NCBI GenBank assembly: GCA_900618425.1
Contig: UZAN01039379.1
Location: forward strand, 62,377-126,376
Reading direction: 5' to 3'
Source of the DNA: Echinostoma caproni
Lineage: Eukaryota; Platyhelminthes; Trematoda; Plagiorchiida; Echinostomatidae
DNA: 64,000 nucleotides
This document shows, piece by piece, positions 36,801 through 48,539 of this stretch. How positions within the stretch are numbered: position 1 is the first letter of the stretch; the number at the start of each line of letters is the position of its first letter. The notes under the pieces were generated by a model. The model ran no database searches. It saw nothing but the letters and a program-made list of their open reading frames with translations, and had not been told where the DNA came from. The position numbers and the translations under genes are program-made.

Positions 36801-38150
36801 ATCGGCATACTATCAAGATAAGATCATACTCCTTGATGATTTTCACGATTGCTGTCAACTTTTCCTTTTGTTCAAATCTTATCCAGACTATTTTTTCTGT
36901 ATCTTATCTGAAAATAAATCTCTAAAAAAGATGTGCTTGTATGCCACATACCAGAAAGAAAGTTGTTCAGTTGAGAAGGACGTCTGGAATCACCTTTGGT
37001 TAAAATCGATCAAAGTAACAGAATATGGAAGAGTTAGCAAACTGCGTGTTAGACTCGTGATTGGGGAAAAGCGATTGACAGTTTTGTTTGTCGCACAGTA
37101 TTTTGCGACCAAAATACCCAGTGAATACAATTTAAGGTTACTAGAATAAAGAATTTTAACTTTTTCAATCTGTGTAACAAACCAAAGACCACTTATGCTA
37201 ATTTCCACCGTTCGATCAGTGTAAAAAGATGCATAATTTGAGCAATTATTTTGATGAAACATTTAGACGTTTTCTACGATTTCTATTCATAATACAACCC
37301 TTAAGTTCAGTTTTTCGTGGCACTGTTTTTTTGAAGCCATAAATGATTGCTGTTTTGCTGTAAAAAAGCACAACTCAACCAAATTAGATGTCTGGCCGTA
37401 TTTGTGGCTCATCATCCATGAGTAATTCAGATAAACAAATTTGTGTGCAAAATCGCCCATTCGAAATGGATCAAAATAGAAGCAAACATTACATTTCATG
37501 AATCATGTTTAAAATATTTCACTTAATAACGCCACCTCCGTAAGTACTTTTCCACACAACTTTCATTATGTACAAGGAGATATTACTTATTTGTCATAAG
37601 CAGTGTGGGATTTTGTGACCAGTCTCCGGATACTGTTCCAAGGTAAGTCGAGAGGTATATGTTTGCATCCACTTTATTTGGCATGCCTCCTACGATGTTA
37701 TCCCTTCATATTTCACTCTTCCAGAGTAGACCGAGATATTTCATCGGAACATCTGAAATGTAACGAAAAAAGAAAATAAAAGAAAATAAAACTGCTATAG
37801 AAAATGCAACATTTTTGTGCGTGATTCATTCATTTAATTGATATTCTCCTTTTACTGGAAGCTGTAACCGGCGTTTTTATACCAGAGTCAACGGAAATCA
37901 ATTCAGGCAGAATAAAAAACAGGAGAAAAGCAGCTTCTATGTCTTACCGATGAACGAACTGCGGAGCATTGGTGTTTTTGTGATTCAAATGGTCTATACT
38001 AAGTATATCTTGTAGCCCAGTTCCTAAGTGGGAGTAATTCACAGCGGAAACCACTTACAGAGTCAAGCCTATTCAAGTTATATAGATGAATTAAAGTGTA
38101 AAGTAGACTTGAAAAATGCCACTTTATCCCCGGCCTTGCCGAGGAGTTAA

Positions 38151-38165
38151 GGGGGGGAGGGGGGG
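38151..38165 (+). repeat. G-rich run, possible quadruplex
   Basis: Two runs of seven G separated by one A could supply four G-triplets for an intramolecular quadruplex. The surroundings give no hint of function. Confidence 0.5.
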
Positions 38166-39864
38166 TCTATGGTCACAAGCGGAAAGAAGAACAAAACCCA
38201 AAAATCGGGATTGTTTTCCTGGTGAATGCATAGGCGTAAAAGTTGGTATACTCACCCGCTTGTAAACAAACACACATGGAAGAAACTTAAAGGATAGATG
38301 ATTAAAAAGGTTAGTGTAAGGATAACTAAAGAAAACGAGGAGAAACTCGGAAAAACTCACAGAAGCAAACAAGACTGTTTTTTCTTTACGTCATCGTACA
38401 GTATTTCATTTTACCATGTATGCGTATGTCCCATTATACCGTATTGGATTTCAAAAGACAGAACAGCATTATTGCCACTGGGTTCTGTTTTGAGCCGCCT
38501 CTCCCGGCTTCTCGAACCAACGCGAAACCTCAGGCTTTGGTCACTAATGTCGAAGGCTATTGGCAACAATCGAGAACACGATCGAAATGACATTTTTATA
38601 TCGCTATTCCGTATCCTCATCTGACCGCCGCAAAGCCACTTCCAGCCTTGCTCAGCACGTTTGAAGAGAGTACGGAGAAATGGATCACGTGCGGGCCAGT
38701 GTAAAACATGGACGAAAAACGGGAGTGCTGTAAAGTGATTTCTCCTGATAGAGAAAATCTATCGGCACTTAACACAGGACAAAGAATTTTGCGATTGTCC
38801 TCCTCGTGTTCCCACTGGACATGAGCAGTGACGCGTAGGAATCAATGATGGGGTACAGAATATCGATAAGCTTGCACAGCGCGAAAAGTTTGACCAGATT
38901 GGGGTCACCGCGGACTGCAGATTACTAGTGACTTCCTGAAACGATTTACCGCTATTACATGTTCCCATTGGTAAAAACTATGTTCACACACTGAACGAAC
39001 GTATTGGAAGTTATAAGCACATTCGGGGAATTTGTTCGCAATAAAGATGAGCAATAATGTGCAAATCACTGAGGTATTCCTTGACAAGGTGAACAGCATA
39101 CATCCCATGGGTTCTGTGCATTGTTACACAGATTTAAGAGTGTACTGAAACAAAAAAGTGACAAATTGTTGATCACCAAACACTTCAGTGAATGACAACA
39201 ATTGACGGAGAAGTTTAAGATTCTTCTGTGGACCATAAACGGTCTAATTTTCTTCCCTTTCTTTGATTTGAGGGCAAAAACGTAGAACAGAATTTATGGT
39301 AGACCTGACTTTTACTGCAGCTGATTCTGTTCCCTATCCTGGTATGTGATAGAACAAACTACTTTCACTTGCGTGGGTTTGATTAGGAAAAAAGGCAGTT
39401 TTTCCACGCTTAGAATGCCGTTTGTGCCAACCAAACCTGCTGTGCATGAATTGGCAAGCAAGAACTGCGCTACCTAATCCCAGAGAATTGGGAACCTGGT
39501 AAAACGAAGAGTAATTTTTTTGGTTCTACTTGTTGACCGGGTATTTCCTTCCAGTGGTGTGAACAGCATTCAATAAAATTGAAAACAACTAACTCCACGC
39601 ATTACCGGTATTGCCAATAAATGCCGATTTGTATGTTTTCATAGCAATATTAATGAAATAGATAGAAACAAATGCACATCAATATGCGTTTAATGTTGCT
39701 AGTTTTATTTCCTACTCAAGATTAATTGGTCATTAATTTTCAAGGTCTAATTAAACTGTTATATTTTTCCTAAGGAATGAAGCTGAGAAACATTCGTCAT
39801 ATGTAAATTATCATTCTAGCACATTATCTTCAGTAGCTCAGTTCATTTGATCACTTTAGGAAGG

Positions 39865-39888
39865 TTATGTAAATTTGGATTTACATAA
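39865..39888. repeat. Perfect 10-bp hairpin
   Basis: TTATGTAAAT and its exact reverse complement flank a TTGG loop. It is short and AT-rich and may be chance. Confidence 0.5.
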
Positions 39889-42599
39889 TTTCGCTAGAAT
39901 ATTTCAAAGTTTCTCTACAAATGATCAGAAACCTCATTGTTTGCATAATATCCGATACGACGTTAAACATATGCTCATATTTTTATTCCATTGCGGTTTA
40001 TTTTAAATGCATTCAAAAGGAGACATCCACAACAAGACATTCTTGAAACAGTTGTGATGGGCAGTTGATTGGCTCGTTTTGTGCTCAATTTTCCCCCGGA
40101 ATTTGCCAGAAAGTGGGTCAACCAGAACAGATGCGCAATCCTCACCAACCTCCCCAGCCCAGCCTGAATGAGGGGAGGTGAGGGACACAAAAGACGGGCA
40201 GTACATCTGTCAGAGAGAGAAAGTGACGGGGCTACAATACGCATGATCCGATTTATCGTTCCACCAGAATCAAACGTTCACTGGACAACCCGGTGGCTCA
40301 GACTTGTACCTCTATCGGCTTTTGATCAAACCCATGAAGATTGACAGGACCGGACTTATCAGAGGAATATCGATGGTTATTGTGGGAGAGAAGAATGGGA
40401 TAACGTTTGATAGTTTTCACAAAGCAAACCTATTCAAGTGCTTCTTATACACTTTCAGAGGTTGACTCAGTTGACAGAAATCTTGAAACCTAGCCCTCGT
40501 TTGTCTGTTGTTCATTTGTCCAAAGTAGAACAGTTAAAACGAAATGTCAGAAGTACAATCTCATAATCCTCCCGAACTTAGTGTAGATGCTAGCTGATTC
40601 CACAATATTTCAAGGCTGTTTACTCGATCTATGTTTTAGCAAAGTTCCTTTAACTCGGTTGTCTGTTTAGAAACATTTTTATCTTGTATGAGGCTATTGC
40701 TCATGACGTGGAATATACTATCATGTGAGTAGTAATATAATGTAATATTCGAAACATAACTCTTTCCTTCAGAATACTACATAGTTCAAATGAACCCCAT
40801 GCATGCATAAATACACACAGAGAGGAGGAGATATTGGATGGCGCACCATCCAGTGAGTATGGGTAAAACCAACAGTTTTCCTGTTTCAAATAGGGGAACA
40901 AGGAGTTTTCCGAAATGAATGATGCATAATTTTATGGGCAATTGCAACGTATCATTGGGAACTGGATTACATTAGACTAAAGATCGCTTACTCATTACGT
41001 CTAAGCTTGGATCGACGGTAATTGATCGTAATCTACCCTTGTTTCTTTAAACAGGACACCAAACACAGCTCTGAAAAGGGTCATAGTCAAAGTTTAAGCT
41101 CTGGTCACTCAGAGCGGCAGATCACATTTGATCCTAAAAAATGCATACTGTGCCCATCACCTCAATGAAGTGTGGCTTAAATTGCACATGAAGGTCAGTT
41201 GGGGAACGGTGACGAGCGCTCCAATTGCGGAATACTAACGGGAAGCACCTGTGAGCCCAAATGTGCACTATTCTCACCAATTGGTTAATTTCCGTAAATC
41301 TGTTCACTTGACCGATAGCGCGTTCGGACACTCATTTTTAAATTACTTAGTGACTCAGTTCTCGATATATTGAAATTAGTTCAGAATAGTTGGAATAGTG
41401 TGGAATAACACCGGTTTATCAGTTCGGAAGAGAGTGGAAATTATTTTTCAAGCATTCGTCAACCGTGATTCTAACAAGAAGAACTCTGTTGAAATTAGAT
41501 AATTAACTAGGGTAGTTCATTCTGATTATCTTGATGGTTATGTTTTGAACCATATAGGCTGTGTAATTTCCCCAACCCATGACATACCACTATGGCTATA
41601 TTCTGATCACTTGAACTGTATTTATAATCTAAGTGTTTTTCAAACCAACGGATATTCACGTGACGATATCGTCCAACAAGATCAAATTACCCCGATCTTA
41701 TTTGAATATATTCGATTGATAAAAAGCGGAGGGTGTTAGTGGTCATCAATTGGGTTATAGCAAAAACAGTTCATTCATCGTCCCTAGGTACATGGCATAA
41801 GAAATCCGAAAATAGGCGAGTGTGTGAGGGCAGTTTTCTAATTAAACAAATTGTAATAAAACCGGACAGTAATGCGTGGCCACAATCGTTAGTCATTGGA
41901 ATAGAATTGGGGCTTTCCATCACTCCAGATAGACTTCTTACCTATCGTTTTCACAAATGATTCACAGAAATCAAAACACCCGGAACCAGATGGCAAAGTC
42001 TCGCGTAATTTTCGAATCCACGATTTGATGTGTTCACCTTATTCTGTCAAACAAAATGTTCTATCAGTTAAATTCTTTCCCTTTTGGTGAAAATCTCATC
42101 CCGCCTACACCATCTGTCAATATTCCTTTTCAGATATTGGAACGTTGCTCAGCCTAAATTGTCCGTTCTTTTCGCTTAGGCTGTCTCATCCACAACTGTG
42201 ACTTATGTGTGATCAACCTCCAAAAAATCTTAAAGGTCAATGGTTGATAACAGCACTATCGGCAGTGGTGCTTAGTCGGAGGAAAATGGATAGCTGTATA
42301 TAAACCACCTAAAATAGTATTGCCTCATTTTCACTTGGACGTGATAATGAGGAAAAAGCACCGATTAAGTCTTGAGCTTCCAGGGCAACTTCACTTAATC
42401 ATTCATTCACCGCTTACTATACCGCATACTTTACCTAGTATGGAGGTGATTCGCTTTTAGTAGTTTGGACTTAGCTTTTTGGGTTTTCTAAATTTCGTTA
42501 GATCAACTTTTTTGAAAGAGTGAACCAATTTGAATCCCATAAATATCAGTGTTCATAACATTCAGACCCAATCGTCCGGTACACAACCACAGGCATCCA

Positions 42600-42900
42600 T
42601 ACTCCAACCACAAACCAATCTTTGCCTCTGTCCACCAAATCACAAGTCATTTACCAGATTGAAAATAGATGCGGAGGATCTTACATTGGCAGACTAGAAA
42701 GGCAGTTACAGACACGGATCCATGCTGGGTTAGACACCGATTGACCAAATCAAAGTTTATTCTTCAATTTGACCCCTCAAAATCATGCACACGTATCACT
42801 CACCACTAACAAACCCAAGGACATTGCATTATGACCAACCCCCGCCCTAACCGAAGGCCATACAACGCACAAACGGCCTAGGTCATTTAACGAGCGATAT
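42600..42900 (+). mobile_element. Orphan GIY-YIG endonuclease fragment (PLE type)
   Basis: The plus strand reads QVIYQIENRCGGSYIGRLER (about 42648-42707) and then QLQTRIHAGL: a YQI strand, SYIGR in place of TYVGR, and the conserved arginine helix of GIY-YIG nucleases of the Penelope type. A stop follows, and the C-terminal AEAI block was not found. No RT is upstream. Confidence 0.6.
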
Positions 42901-44800
42901 ATGTTGATGACCAATCATGATCCGGACCGGACAAGCCAACTTAGGATCCTTTATGCTAACGCCAACGCTTGTCTTCTTAAGTTCGTGCAGTCTGTTGCAA
43001 TTTGAAAACGAAAAGCTCACCAGTGTGTTTGTGTGTGAGTGCAAAAATCTGTCAGCCACTAGACTGGCCTTGGCAGCGGTAAACATGTGATGATTAGTCC
43101 CTGTCGTATTCGTGTGTAACCTCATGTACCGGTTAACGATAGAGACTGTAGCATTTGAGATACAACGAAATCTACCTTGGCATAAATAATGCAACCTAGG
43201 TTTGTTATACTCTTTATTCAAGCTTATCTTGGGATATAAAAGTTTCCGTTTGACGAATGTTAGTTGTCTACAAGAAAATAAAATCAACAATTTTTCTACA
43301 ATCACGTTTGGCTGTTTGCCTTACACCATCCGATTGAACTGGGTAATCTGCTATCCAAAAGATTATCAACACATACTATTCCCTAATTGTATTTAGATCC
43401 CATCATTTGCAAGCTCCTACACAGACAATATCCCTCGTGAATTTTGTTTACGGATGATATCTACACGAGAGGTTCACCTACACCTAATGGGATTTCATAT
43501 GATACCAATTGTTGAAATATACGTTCCTCATATGTATGCTGATTTTCACTTTGATCTACTCGCACGATACCCGGGGAAAATGGAATGGGTTTCACACATT
43601 TCACACATTCACACAAAAACGAACATAATCCCCGTATTTTTTTTGCAAACTGCACTCTAAGCACTCTGTTTATGTTTTATCGTCTAGGCGGGATCAAATG
43701 ATGTGCCAAGTGTGTGTGTGTGCGCGCGCGTTAACGTCCTCGACTCATCCGAAATGGAAACCTTCTCTGATCCCGTTGGGAAATTATACGTGCAGTCGGG
43801 GCGAAAAACACCGATCAGCGCAATAGGACGCGCATCATTCGAGCAGACTTTGGTGCGCGGCGAACGCTCTTACTTATCCTTTTTGAACAGGTCTCGCAAA
43901 TATGTGCTTGTGTTTCCGTTGCATCCGCTACGACACTAATGTAGTCCGTGGAAAATAGCAACCGTATTCCGTAACAAAACAGTCCGTCCAAATTTTACCA
44001 TCCTGCTTTCAAAACCTACCTGTTCATCTCTTCACATACAGTGCTCAGCACATTATACGAATATGTCTAGCACAGGATGCGTTCAACCGGCAGGAGTTGC
44101 TTACCTGTCAACTTTCTTCCTGTAAAAATCGAAACAAAGTAACCATCGTGATATTTCGAAGTCAAAGTGTTTTGTTTGAGTCACTCAGAATAGGGAAAAT
44201 AGCAGATTGTCAATAGGATTATTTTGGATTCCGGCAATTTGCCTATAACTTACCATTGTAGTTCTGTAGTTCTTTTTTAGACAAAATTTATCTACACTGA
44301 ATCTGACAAAAGATTTTATTTCATAGGTATCGAACATTTCCTTTGTCCGTTGTAATCTTAACGAGCCATTTGAACTGAAAATCAGTAGAGTAGGTTAAGT
44401 TGAACTTCTGTTCAGTTTGTCGTGCCAGACATGGTTGGCACCTGAATATCTCACCGGATCTGCAAGATAGCGACATGTTTACTTTCTGTATACCTTACCA
44501 CGTATGCATTTCAATCTGAGCCGAAGACATTCTTAAAGGGTTTCATTATTGTAGTACGGAGGGTTTCGATTATTCTTTATGCCATTCAGAACAACGAGAT
44601 CTCTATATGCATTCCTTGACCATGTAACCCAGGGTTAAGTGTTTTGCATTTCAGCTAAATCGTTTTCCCTTAATGTCCAGTTATGGATGCCAGAATAGTA
44701 CGTATCTGAAGTGAGTACCACTGAGGATCGAATAGCCCGCCAGCACAATTTTTCTATCAATAAAAATATTTTTACAGTGACTCAAATGTATTCCTATAAT
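42901..44800. other. Unassigned stretch
   Basis: A GT/GC microsatellite occupies 43711-43730 and is followed by an open frame (to 43939) with protein-like composition (for example METFSDPVGKLYVQSGRK) that I cannot assign. Nothing else recognised. Confidence 0.45.
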
Positions 44801-44804
44801 TCGA

Positions 44805-44947
44805 GCAGTTGTATGGTACACAGAACCAGATAAGGAACGTATGGGTCGCAGAGGACAATTAAGCCTATAATATTCAGGTTACCTAAGCCGAATTGTCCTC
44901 AAACGACCCATGCATTTGTTGTCTGATTTTCTGTGCTCCTCAATTGC
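44805..44947. repeat. Long imperfect inverted repeat (hairpin)
   Basis: The left arm (44805-44860) and right arm (44891-44947) are reverse complements with roughly three quarters identity and identical blocks (ATGGGTCG, AGGACAATT, CACAGAA), separated by a 30-base loop. The right arm runs directly into the guanylyl-cyclase-like fragment, so the left arm looks like an inverted partial duplication of that fragment's 5' edge. A small foldback element is the alternative. Confidence 0.7.
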
Positions 44948-45090
44948 GTCGTGGTTCATACCCAAGATAGAACCCATTCTATGGAGAGAAAAAGGTGAAT
45001 TTTGGTTTACACGACACTGGATAGCTAGCCAAAATGGTAAAAATTATGAACCTGAACAACAAAATGATATTTATGCAGTAGGTGTCATCA
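44925..45090 (+). pseudogene. Guanylyl cyclase kinase-homology-domain-like fragment A
   Basis: The plus frame gives FLCSSIASWFIPKI; the adjacent frame reads NCVVVHTQ at the same bases, so the family block LxSSNCVVDxRWxLKI may be frameshifted here. GEFWFTRHWIASQNGKNYEP and QQNDIYAVGVI follow, at the positions of FWTAPExLR and GDIYSFGVI in the inactive kinase-like domain of receptor guanylyl cyclases. That domain sits below the membrane and transmits ligand binding to the cyclase domain. The cyclase catalytic domain is not seen here. The match is by motif order only; a diverged protein kinase would look similar. Confidence 0.4.
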
Positions 45091-45389
45091 CTGCTCACTG
45101 ACGAGCTAGTGGTTCAGAAGATTACCAAGTTCTGCGATTACACAGCAAAGAGCCAGTTAAACACCGTAATCCCGACATCATATATGAAAGAACCCGTTTT
45201 TGCGTTACACAATGAACGTTCGTTTCATACGCAAAGAAACAATGAACCACCGTATCATTGATGTTGCATTGGGCTCACAATCTGGCTCATTACCAGCAAC
45301 CAATTTTATGGCTAGTTTGGAAAACCGCGATGTAACAGACAATATACATTAGGTGATTACTCATTGTTTCTACCTTGTTGAAATTCAAA

Positions 45390-45660
45390 AGTTCTTAATG
45401 GAGATTGAGAACATCGGATATATTCCCTTTCTCAGGATACTGCCTTTCAGAAAATGAAGATGGGCTCCTTAAGAGAAGCGTTCAGAGAAAACACTTGGAT
45501 TGGGCCATAACATTCATTTCCACCACGAGATATTGATCAGGCCGGAACAAAACTTAGTGCCTTGTCTGGTCCAGTGGTAAAGAAAGGATCATTGTTTAGG
45601 TCATCCATAGCATCTACAAAGCACTTTCCGACAAAATGGATAACCAAACAAGTGCATCGA
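45390..45660 (+). pseudogene. Guanylyl cyclase kinase-homology-domain-like fragment B
   Basis: Across two frame changes the strand reads DIFPFSGYCLSEN, then GSLREAFRENT, then LDWAITFISTTRY, then RDIDQAGTKLSALSGPVV and KKGSLFRSSIAS. Receptor guanylyl cyclases have the same order in their kinase-homology domain: FxGxC, GSLxDVLEN, LDWxFxxSL, DIxxGMxYLH, HGxLxSSNCVV. The final part lies in a 113-codon open frame (45562-45903) whose remainder I do not recognise. In a normal protein this part would precede fragment A, so the order along the DNA is reversed, suggesting a duplication or rearrangement. The frameshifts indicate a pseudogene. Confidence 0.45.
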
Positions 45661-45909
45661 AGAATACCTGAGAAAGGAAGCCTTGAAGGGGAGCTCTACA
45701 TTGTCGATAAGAAGAAGTTATTTATCAATCTAATTTTTCCCTATGGCCTTGTTAGTGAACTCTTCGAACCGATGATCATAAAAGTGGAATTCAAAGTATT
45801 CTACTCATCTTATCCGGTCGTTGCTCAGAGACTGAATAATCAGTCAGTGTGTTTATCACTTAGCGTGCTCCTGTGGACCCGGTTAACTGAGTTGTTAAGG
45901 TAGGCAATA

Positions 45910-46750
45910 CAGAAGTGGAGGAAAGGGCTACCGAAAGTCATCATCAATTGTAGGACTACTAATCAACATGCAGGATGTCGATAGGTCATTTGAGTTCATC
46001 TGCAGAACCCTGATGAACCTACCTGAACTATTGTGACCAGCAGAAGCAGTAGCTGTGCTTATCCAGCGCCAGAAGCTGTGCAAATAAAAGTGATATGTTC
46101 ACACCCTGAGGTTACCAGACGATGTGTCGTAATCAGCCGGTACTTTTTTAATTGGTGATCGACTGATCGTGCTGCATAATCAGATTAATCGAGTGATTGT
46201 CACACTGTAATTTTCCCTCGCTTCCCACAGTCCAGTTTGTGAATCTCAGCTGTTTTTTCTATCCTATGACACTACATTGTTGTAGAGGCTTAAAAAGAGG
46301 AATAACGTCATAACAATTATTTGCCTCAATTAGCTTTACGAAGACTCTTGAGTTACGTTTATTGCTGTTAATAGCTCCTAACCCCAATGTTGAATCCTAG
46401 TAGTGATTCATAAGTCAACTGGTTCAAAGATTGTTGTTCAAACGAATACACCTAGCGTTGTAAAAATTATATTTTATTAAAAAAAATACATTTTCCGTCA
46501 CGGAGCATACCCATAGATGCGCATGACTGATGAGCAACATGTTCCACAAAAACTGTCGTGTGGTTCCCGGGAGATTCTGTCAAGTTATTTAGATACCACT
46601 TATTGCAATATGTTTATACATATGCACACATATTTCCATGGACGAATTCCCTGAATTACTGTTGATTTAGTTTTTACATAGTTCAGACATTTAAATTTCC
46701 GTTTTAGATTATCAGACCTGGAATAGCCCATTCGACGTTTCAGAGACCTA
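45910..46750. other. Unassigned stretch
   Basis: No gene recognised. A CTGATGAG string at 46528 lacks GAAA and stem I and was not accepted as a hammerhead. Confidence 0.5.
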
Positions 46751-46752
46751 AT

Positions 46753-46990
46753 CAAATGGACTAATCCAAGCCTGGTACTCTAAAATGATTGAGCCATTCG
46801 CACAATCTGGTGACTGTAGACCGTAGAGCTCAAGGGTGAGAGTCTGAAGTCCCGACCCGAATGTTCGCGGTTCGAGTCCTGACAGACACACAAAAAGGAT
46901 TCACTTATGACGAGTCCCAACGGGGCGAAACATCTGTCCGGTGCTCTTTGCCGATCATACAAACTTTTCCATCGCATCTAAATTAACCTT
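46753..46990 (+). mobile_element. Hammerhead SINE copy 3
   Basis: The plus strand starts with the unit-end motif GGACTAATCCAAGCCTGG and CTCTAAAA (46753-46785), directly followed by a new unit: TGATTGAGCCATTCGCACAA (46786-46805), an A-box-like GTAGAGCTCAAGGGT, the B box GGTTCGAGTCC (46869-46879), the hammerhead (46901-46944), and about 45 bases of shared tail (TCTTTG onward). The preceding end motif indicates that the source was at least dimeric. The copy is truncated in its tail. Confidence 0.75.
46901..46944 (+). ncRNA. Hammerhead ribozyme relic, copy 3
   Basis: ATGACGA (46907-46913, normally CTGANGA), stem II GTCCC/GGGGC with AAC loop (46914-46926), intact GAAA (46927-46930), minimal stem III C-ATCT-G, cleavage triplet GTC (46936-46938), and CGGTGC. 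The first core C is A, and the stem I 5' strand (TCACTT) pairs poorly, so activity is unlikely. Confidence 0.65.
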
Positions 46991-46994
46991 TGGG

Positions 46995-47700
46995 TTTTTT
47001 TGAAATCATTTAAATAAATTCCTGTCATTAGTTAATGTCAGGGTGGTTTTAAACTAATCTTTTCGCCAATGTATAATCAATATACAACAGTTCAGTCAAG
47101 AAATCTTATTGTTAATATTATTATTATTGAAAGCTGTGTACACACAGGACAGTAGAGAACGTGACATGTTTCCAGAATTAGTGTGTATCACGTTGGAGGA
47201 GGGTTCAAAAGCCGACCAGGTGATCAACGGAACAAATGCAAACTATGTTTTACTAATCTGTTTCAAACAAAACCAAAGGTAGCAAATTTGATCTAATTAG
47301 ATCACTCCTAAGATAAACCATGCATCTTACTAAGTTATAATAAGTAGAATAGTAGTTAAAACTGAAACCTGTCGCTTAAACTCAATGTTCAGTTCTAGCT
47401 AAGTTTGGTTTTCATGTTTAACACAGATTATGTAGGTGAAAATACACCGAATTCAGACTAAACAAATGGTTCCACTTTATTGCAACAAACTGACCTATTC
47501 AAAATGAGCAACGAATTGTACATGAATTAGCCACGTTTATAGTCAACTAAACACGAATTAAATAATCAAAACATACTAATGAATTCATTTTTTCGGTTGG
47601 TGAACTTGAAAGCCTCAGATGGAGTATAAAACCAATAAAAATTTCATGGTTGCTTAGGACGTTCTCGGTTGTCTTCAACCTTTAGCAGCAGTCCGCAATA
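46995..47700. other. Unassigned stretch
   Basis: AT-rich, with nothing recognised. Confidence 0.5.
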
Positions 47701-47704
47701 GGTT

Positions 47705-47905
47705 TCATTCACATTTTCCCAGGACATCATTGTAAAAGGATTGTTTTCTTTCGGGATCTGTCAGAACAATGAACACCATAGGAGGCGGTTTGGTTTGTGT
47801 GAGCCAAGAAATCAACCAAACGGGTGTTCTTTTGTCCCAATCAAATGCCATATTATATAACCGATTAGCATACTGTTTCTCGTGTGCTGGGACTAAACGC
47901 ACATA
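47705..47905 (-). CDS. Possible unassigned terminal exon
   Basis: After an acceptor-like TGCGTTTAG on the minus strand, a frame of about 60 codons runs to a TGA. Its composition is protein-like (KQYANRLYNMAFDWDKRT, then KPPPMVFIVLTDPERKQ). No poly(A) signal is clear downstream and no partner exon or family was recognised. Confidence 0.25.
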   Translation of the reverse strand, partial: YVRLVPAHEKQYANRLYNMAFDWDKRTPVWLISWLTQTKPPPMVFIVLTDPERKQSFYNDVLGKCE

Positions 47906-48289
47906 TCATACAACAGGAAATTCTGACAAGTGCGTTGCCGTCTACATATGTGCGTGTGCGTAGGAATGTAGGTAGAGTCCAACGTATGTGCGACGGGGCG
48001 ATTGAACAGCAACCAAGCCTCGGATGGAGCGAATGTGGAAACACGAATTGACAAGGCTCATTAGTAATCTGATGGTGGCATATGTTCACGCTCGTGGAGA
48101 AGCTGTGAACGGTTTTTCAGTGTCACGGTCTGCAGTTCACAGGTTTATCACTTTATTACCACCAGACTTCGGTTTGAGGTATTTGCGAACCGTTCTATCC
48201 GATCAATACAAGCACAGTTGATCAGCCTACAGACGAATTCGAACGCAGTTCAAGTCGGTAGGGCACATATCGGAAACTGTGAAATCAAA

Positions 48290-48536
48290 AGCACGATGTC
48301 TGTGTCCCCGTCAGGACTTGAACCGCGAACATTCGGATTGGGACGAGTGTCAAACAGAACGAAACGGCTGTTCAGTGCTACTTATCGGTTATCACATTCA
48401 TTTTAATCTTATGTAAACGCATTGGTGGAAATTGAGGATCTCACAAAACGTGAAACGTACAGCCAAGACCATTAACAGTGTGTGTCTATTACCTCTGAAA
48501 ATACAAATGGACTAATCCAACCTTGTTACCCTAAAA
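48290..48536. mobile_element. Hammerhead SINE copy 4, rearranged
   Basis: The B-box half lies on the minus strand (GCGGTTCAAGTCC as reverse complement of 48314-48326), while the hammerhead half lies on the plus strand immediately beside it (48333-48378). The plus-strand tail (GGTTATCACATTCATTTT, 48387 onward) then runs about 125 bases to the family end motif (ACAAATGGACTAATCCAA, 48503-48520, then CTAAAA). The tail can be aligned along its length with the tail of copy 5. The copy is therefore a head-inverted chimera. Confidence 0.65.
48333..48378 (+). ncRNA. Hammerhead ribozyme relic, copy 4
   Basis: GGGACGA stands where CTGANGA is needed (48340-48346). Stem II is degenerate, GAAA is intact (48361-48364), stem III loop is C-GGCT-G, the cleavage triplet is GTT (48370-48372), and the stem I 3' strand CAGTGC is intact (48373-48378). 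The core is broken. Confidence 0.55.
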
Positions 48537-48539
48537 CGG

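Larger units (their letters stand above)
33871..42600. other. Long stretch without recognisable genes
   Basis: No family recognised over 8.7 kb. The interval holds a GC-richer patch at 35570-35930 with overlapping frames on both strands and a C run next to an undetermined base (35633-35643), a G run at 38151-38165, a perfect small hairpin at 39865-39888, and frames at 36868-37149, 38759-39108 and 41545-41960 that I cannot assign. Confidence 0.5.

Noticed and set aside
38759..39108. Minus-strand frames with hydrophobic, protein-like segments
   Set aside because: Readable only by switching among frames and matching no family I know.
46528..46575. CTGATGAG followed by CAAAAACTGTC, hammerhead-like
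   Set aside because: No GAAA, no pairing stem I, and stem II is only a small palindrome.
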